DNA of 38,737 bases, from positions 1-38,737 of the forward strand of contig QXVZ01033826.1 in NCBI GenBank assembly GCA_008931825.1, given 5' to 3'. Source of the DNA: Phallusia fumigata. Taxonomy: Eukaryota; Chordata; Ascidiacea; Phlebobranchia; Ascidiidae. Under the pieces are notes generated by a model. It was not told the DNA's origin, searched no databases, and worked only from the letters and a program-made list of their open reading frames with translations. The translations under genes and the position numbers were made by a program. Positions 33,874-38,737 of this stretch are shown in pieces (position 1 is the stretch's first letter; each line of letters starts with the position of its first letter).

Positions 33874-36225
33874 CTCGGAGTTCGAAACCCACACACGCTT
33901 TCATGTCGTTTAACGCCGGGCAATTATGTTTAATTTGGTTTTCAAGTGTTTTGCGTTGGGCACTGTGCTGCGAAAAGTGTACAAGTACTTGTGGTGTGTA
34001 TATTTAAACAGGCGGAATGACAATGGAAAAAAATTTTTTCATCCGATACAATGCGTGTATTTTGCAAATACTGACTGTCTTCATCATTGGTTTAAACCGG
34101 TTGCTGATTTTCTCAATAACAAATGTGCGCAAAATGTTTAAACACTGGTTTCTACAAGTGTTACTAAATCGAATTTCACTGCAACTAGACAATATTACTG
34201 GCAAATTTTTAAATGGAATTCAAGCAATAGAAAATAAACATGGAAAGTGGATGCACGTGATTTCCATATTTATGTGTCGCCCAGTTAAAACTCATTGTTG
34301 TCCCATTGGATGCTATTACTGTACTTAACGTACTGAAAGAGCTGTCCTATAGTTATGGAAACTGCTAGTATACCGTTTGCAAATTATTTAGGCGCATTCA
34401 TGTTTCAAAATAGATGAGACGCTTTAATGCTATTGCAGACAAGATCAAATACTTGATTTTAACATGCGAAACTTCAAACCAAGGGGCAGAGGTCACGGTT
34501 TTGAAAATTTTTCTACATAACGTTTTGTCATTGCCAAATTAAAACGCCAAAGCTCACAGAGGCGCAGAAATTAATAGTCAATGACAAAGCCAGGGAGGCT
34601 GATGACCACTCCTACAACAATGTTCCAGATCTCACCCAAAGGTTGGATGACCCGCAGGTTCTTACGCTAATGAGGTGCGCGATTATTTCCTCATTAGTGA
34701 GGGATTTAACCTTTGCTTAAACCGGGTGAATCAGAGTGAATAAGGTTCCAGTGGAAACCGTCTATGCAACCAGACAAATCAAAGACCAAATTTTCAGTGA
34801 TTTTGAGAAATGAAAGTAACTTGATTTTTCGAAAACCGCTGGAAGTGGCGATGTGATTTCATGAGAGGATACTTTAACAGGTCCGACACAGGTACCAGTA
34901 ATCGGATTATGATTCTAGAATTATTTCAAATCCGAGATTTTGGGTTTAATGAACTTTCAATTCAAGGAATTGCGCTGCCTGAAATATCGCGAGTTTGATT
35001 CACATCGTTAGTTGTCACTTTGTTTTATCGTTTTTGGAATTTGCGGTGGATTAAAACGTGGGTTGAAATTTGTGGTTGCAAACTGCGAATAATTATCGAA
35101 GAGATTGTTGATTCATGCCTTGGGCGCGGTTACATTCAGAAACATGAGAGCTTGTGGATTTTTTTAATGAGCTTACTGCTGAGCACGCGTAAAATACATA
35201 CTACCCGACAGTTTTATTGTGTTTCGACTAAAGTCCAAAATTGTATTTGAATCGCGAAGGTGTTTTTGCTGCAGAATCGTCAATCTCACAATTACTAATA
35301 ATTTTCCGTTACGGCAGGTGGGAAAAATGGAATCTGATGTTGGACGTTTCTTTGACTCCCATAAGCTTTGTGTCTGTCGGGTTGTTAAGTAGTCGAAAGC
35401 AATAAAATTTTGTGATCGGTTTTTTTGCGATCGAGCTCTCATGGGCGTAACCGCTTGCTGAGGCAATAAAACTTGCGTCAGCAAATTCTTAAGTTTCTTA
35501 AACGAGTATACTTTTAAACCCCGTCATGTAAAACGCGATGACCTTTGTACACACGGTTTTTTGCAACATAGTGGCTTGTTTGCAAAAAATAGTGGAAAAT
35601 GGCAGAACACCCTGTATTGGTTATTTGCACCAGGGTTTTGCACCAAAATCAATTCAAAACTGATCCCGAAACATGTTTAGTGGTGAGCGTTATGAAAAAA
35701 CGCAGCCGCATATTTACACATCTTAGTAGAAGCGGGAGATTGCAAAATTTACGACAGTTTCTTACGTCAGTTTTTTGTCGAAACTTAAAAACTTTCGCTC
35801 CCTGCAGCTATATGACCCTTTATGACGTCACTACCACGTCACAGATGCCCCAACGCACGCGCGATCAGTGTACGTCATAGTGGTGCAATAAAAGTCGACG
35901 TCTATTGTAACTAAGCTTGTAAGATTCCAATTCTCCACATGATTAACACTTGGCATTATAAATGCCGCTCTTGCCTTGGGCGGTTTGAACTCGTGAAGAA
36001 TTCACCTGGAATTCCATCAGCTCGTCAAATATTTAATCAAGCGCATGGAACCTTCTAGCCCCCTCTTGTGGGTAAAAGTATTTTTAAAGCCTGACACTAG
36101 ATGTCGCGTTGGATAACAATATGTTACATTTCCCCGGACGACACAACCACACTCGGCCATTTAAGTGTGCGAATTCGTTTACTACTATATGTTAAACTCA
36201 TTACAAAATTTTCGTTTACAATTTT
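33874..36225. other. Non-coding stretch, one dual-strand open segment
   Basis: No gene I can support. A GC-richer patch at 34560-34680 is open on both strands (see findings). An ATG at 35599 in good context opens a short frame (MAEHPVLVICTRVLH) ending near a GTGAGC donor-like site, with no partner exon. TGACGTCA at 35823. Confidence 0.35.
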
Positions 36226-36378
36226 AACAAAAACTTAACTGCCAGAGACTTTGTTTTTGATAAATACATTTTGTTGCAAATGTTTCGACAATCGCCGTTG
36301 TCTTCATCAGTGAAAAAATACGATTGTCATGTAATGTATTCACCAAATAAAAGTTCTCTGGCAGTTTCGTTTTTAATT
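36226..36378 (-). mobile_element. Fold-back (MITE-like) element with a hammerhead-ribozyme-like core
   Basis: Inverted arms 36239-36270 and 36333-36364 share CTGCCAGAGA at the outer side and AATACATT at the inner side, with weaker similarity continuing outwards to about 36226 and 36378. Between them, on the minus strand, is CTGATGA (36304-36310), a 5-bp stem GACAA/TTGTC, GAAA (36283-36286) and a 5-bp hairpin CATTT/AAATG followed by TA, the order of a hammerhead ribozyme. One extra A sits between CTGATGA and the stem. No protein is encoded. Confidence 0.5.
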
Positions 36379-38737
36379 AAGCTGCTCTTCAAGCTCGTGT
36401 CTTGCGTTCCTTGGTTTCATATGATTCTATAAATCCTATGAAATCCTCCAGGTTATTAATGTTGCAACAATTAACCAGCAAGATTTTATTTTTTCAGGAA
36501 TAAATTCGCAGCCTATTTTCTTGTACAGCTTTTCTGTAATGCACCAGCACGAAACGGAATGGATAAAAACATCGTTTTGCCTTTAAATTAAAATAACTTG
36601 ATGATATCTGATGGAAGTTCGCCGAAGTCAAGGTGTTTGGCCTGTCAATAATTTTACTCAAATTTAAGAAGCGAGAACCGTTTCTTCAGCAAAACGACAC
36701 CTTCTTATGCTAAAAAGTCATTATTGCGTCAGGCATGTCAACTGTACATCGAGAAGTCTGGAGAAAATCCACACACACGCAAATCGTTTCGCAATCACAC
36801 CTGAAATACCAAAGTTCCTGACAACAGAGCGATTAATACACGACGGAATTTCCCAAACTCGCGTCACCTTATTTGGCACGAAACATCACGTGACACCGGA
36901 CAGGAAGTCGAACTCGTCCACAACAAAACTCCGCTCTACTGACGTCACCGTTGCGCAATTCGTAATGACGTAATGTCACGAGTGGCGCCTTTCCGCCATT
37001 TTACCTGTAGAGAGTCAACCCAGCTGCAGTTAAGTCTAATTGGCGGCTTAGTGCTGCTGGGAATATGAGCTCGCCTATTCATAGCAGGGTAGTTGACCGC
37101 AAGATGTTGCAAGCTATTGCGCAAGGACAAAGAATTTCACGGCTGACCTGTGGTGGCGCAAACACGAGGTCGGATAGAATTGTTAAAGCACCGGAACCGA
37201 AAAAAATAGTGCATGTCATACTTAACCTGTGCGGGGATGATGAGTCAGCATCATTTTACATCTTCGAGATATTTGTGAAACTCGCATTTATCGCTGATCC
37301 AAGGATCGTTTCCGCCTCGCTCTGCTGATTTGAGTGAAAGGAGTTTGATGCGGTAAACGTGACGTTTACAAACTGGATTCTTAAAAGTGATTGTTTAACG
37401 CGGACATTGAAAGAAAGCGAGTATGTTATACTGACACAAAGTCGCCGTAACAATTGGAAAACAATTTTGGGAATGTGACAAAAAGGAGCTGATCTCCTAA
37501 AATATTCCATTATAGCTATAATGAGAAAGGGAAACACAACAAATATCATCTCAGGTACTTGCTTTTCCTCTACATTAAGTTTATGACGAAACGGCGTTGA
37601 CCTCTCAAAATATCCCAAAATCCGGGTTAAAAATAGCAAACAAAACACCCCAATATTTCTCCTTTTTTGTCCCCTAATTTGTTTTGACAATAACCGAACG
37701 TTTTTCGTTGATCTTATATTTAATACTGCGAACAAAATGTCGTTAAGTCAAAAATTTTACACGACAAGCCTTTTACAAATATTTAAAAATACCAAATGTG
37801 CCTGTCAAATTATTTTTAGGCAATTGCCATACCTGCTTTGCACATGAAACAACAAAAATGCCCTTTAAAAAATAGAAAAGAATACATAAAAGCAGAAAAA
37901 CACCTGTAATTTAGTTAATTGTTATTTTCCATTTCCGCATTAGGTTTTATTATTTCCGTGTCAACCATTATAGAATTCGTGAGAAATGAATTCGATGTAT
38001 CACTTTCTAAATTGCGTCATCGCAGGTGAGAATTTGCGTCAGTTTCACTCGAACATTCTCCTGCAAAGTCTAAACACGAAAACACAATTTTCCCCGAAAA
38101 CATCCTGCTTCGAATATACACTGAAGAAAAGAAACCATGTGTATCACGTGCGCATCACATGACCCCGATCCATTTGTCTCCTGTTTACGGCAAATTTCGG
38201 TTTGTTGGAAGCTTCCAGGTGTTTAAGCTTAAAGTGCAAAGATTATTGTCACGCTATCCGATGACGTAACCGTGTCACGTGATTGCACCGGTTTCGACCG
38301 GTCGTGCCTTGACTCCGCAGACAATTTATTGTTTAATGGTTTGGGAATGTTGGGCGTGAAAAAAAATCAAAATTAGAGGAAAGAATATATTTTATGTCAA
38401 CAAAATTGTTGTTTCAAGATGTAAACAAACCATTAACTTCGTATAAACAACTCGTGGCCTGTATCCAAACATAACAAACCAGTTCAGCTTTTTCCAAAAC
38501 TTTCCATTTAAAACGTTGCGCCAAATGCTCACAGGTTTTTGCACAAAACGTTGTCTGATAAACACAGCAAATAAACAACCCGGTGATAAACAATTAACGC
38601 CTCTCTTTTGCGCCACCGTGTGTGCAAGCTGTTAATTCGACAATTGGGAAAAAACGCGAGGAATTATGTTTCTAACTTGTTGAAAAATCGTAGCGACACA
38701 ATACGTGTTTTTAATTTGTTCGTTTCTATGAGAGTTA
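36379..38737. other. Right-end stretch without a confirmed gene
   Basis: Contains a promoter-like patch at 36880-37060 (CACGTG near 36888, TGACGTCA at 36940, and CCGCCATTTT) ahead of the open frame at 37065. The 159-residue minus frame at 37256-37735 is AT-rich and shows no domain. More CACGTG sites near 38143 and 38275. Otherwise nothing seen. Confidence 0.4.
37065..37328 (+). CDS. Possible first exon of an unknown plus-strand gene
   Basis: ATG in fair context (A at -3) opens MSSPIHSRVVDRKMLQAIA, QGQRISRLTCGGANTRSDR and a more hydrophobic end, stop after 87 codons. A CRE and the CCGCCATTTT element lie within 130 bp upstream, as in a housekeeping promoter. A donor-like CGAG/GTCGGA after the ANTR codons would make it a short first exon of a gene running off the right side. 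No domain recognised. Confidence 0.2.
   Translation: MSSPIHSRVVDRKMLQAIAQGQRISRLTCGGANTRSDRIVKAPEPKKIVHVILNLCGDDESASFYIFEIFVKLAFIADPRIVSASLC

Noticed and set aside
33860..33895. GGAGTTCGAAACCC, resembling a tRNA T-arm
   Set aside because: No acceptor stem, D-arm or anticodon arm can be placed around it.
33732..33913. Exon-like plus frame (DVAVTFCGVQRC...VKIITDMERTHTIKVIF) after a good acceptor
   Set aside because: The near-identical copy at 33126 carries a 5-bp deletion that shifts the frame, so selection on this frame is doubtful.
37256..37735. 159-residue minus frame, the longest uninterrupted one at the right end
   Set aside because: AT-rich, no domain and no promoter or splice evidence; the internal YFxRSxPF similarity is weak.
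1..38737. CRISPR arrays, operons, bacterial or phage genes
   Set aside because: No regularly spaced repeats with unique spacers; all identified genes are spliced animal genes.

Overview
The window looks like nuclear DNA of an invertebrate chordate or close relative; an ascidian such as Ciona is the best fit, at moderate confidence. It is AT-rich. The genes are split into short exons with GT-AG introns, the proteins are plainly animal, and flanking copies differ like two alleles of a very heterozygous genome. I rebuilt three genes by translating the minus strand and requiring splice sites and codon phase to agree at every junction. All three lie on the minus strand, so transcription runs right to left.

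Right to left they are: (1) 24667-22119, a complete five-exon gene for a membrane-anchored EGF/TGF-alpha-like growth factor precursor; (2) 17679-7467, the Ca2+/calmodulin-dependent protein kinase II gene, with 15 exons before a sequence gap at 7748, one association-domain exon apparently lost in that gap, and a terminal exon; (3) 5000-1, ribosomal protein SA (40S laminin-receptor-like protein), seven coding exons with the last cut by the window edge. The genes have unrelated jobs (growth-factor signalling, Ca2+ signalling, translation), and nothing suggests an operon.

The rest is intergenic: 5.0-7.5 kb, 17.7-22.1 kb and about 14 kb from 24.7 kb to the right end, where I found no confirmed gene. 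These stretches hold an unusual number of exact TGACGTCA (CRE) octamers, which are almost absent from the gene bodies. At 36.2-36.4 kb there is a small fold-back element with a hammerhead-ribozyme-like core.

Nine single n characters mark assembly gaps (2858, 7748, 8263, 13334, 24855, 25819, 27954, 32419, 33263). Six are flanked by near-identical direct repeats, which look like unmerged contig ends or haplotypes. They duplicate one RPSA exon and one CaMKII exon and should not be read as biology without checking.
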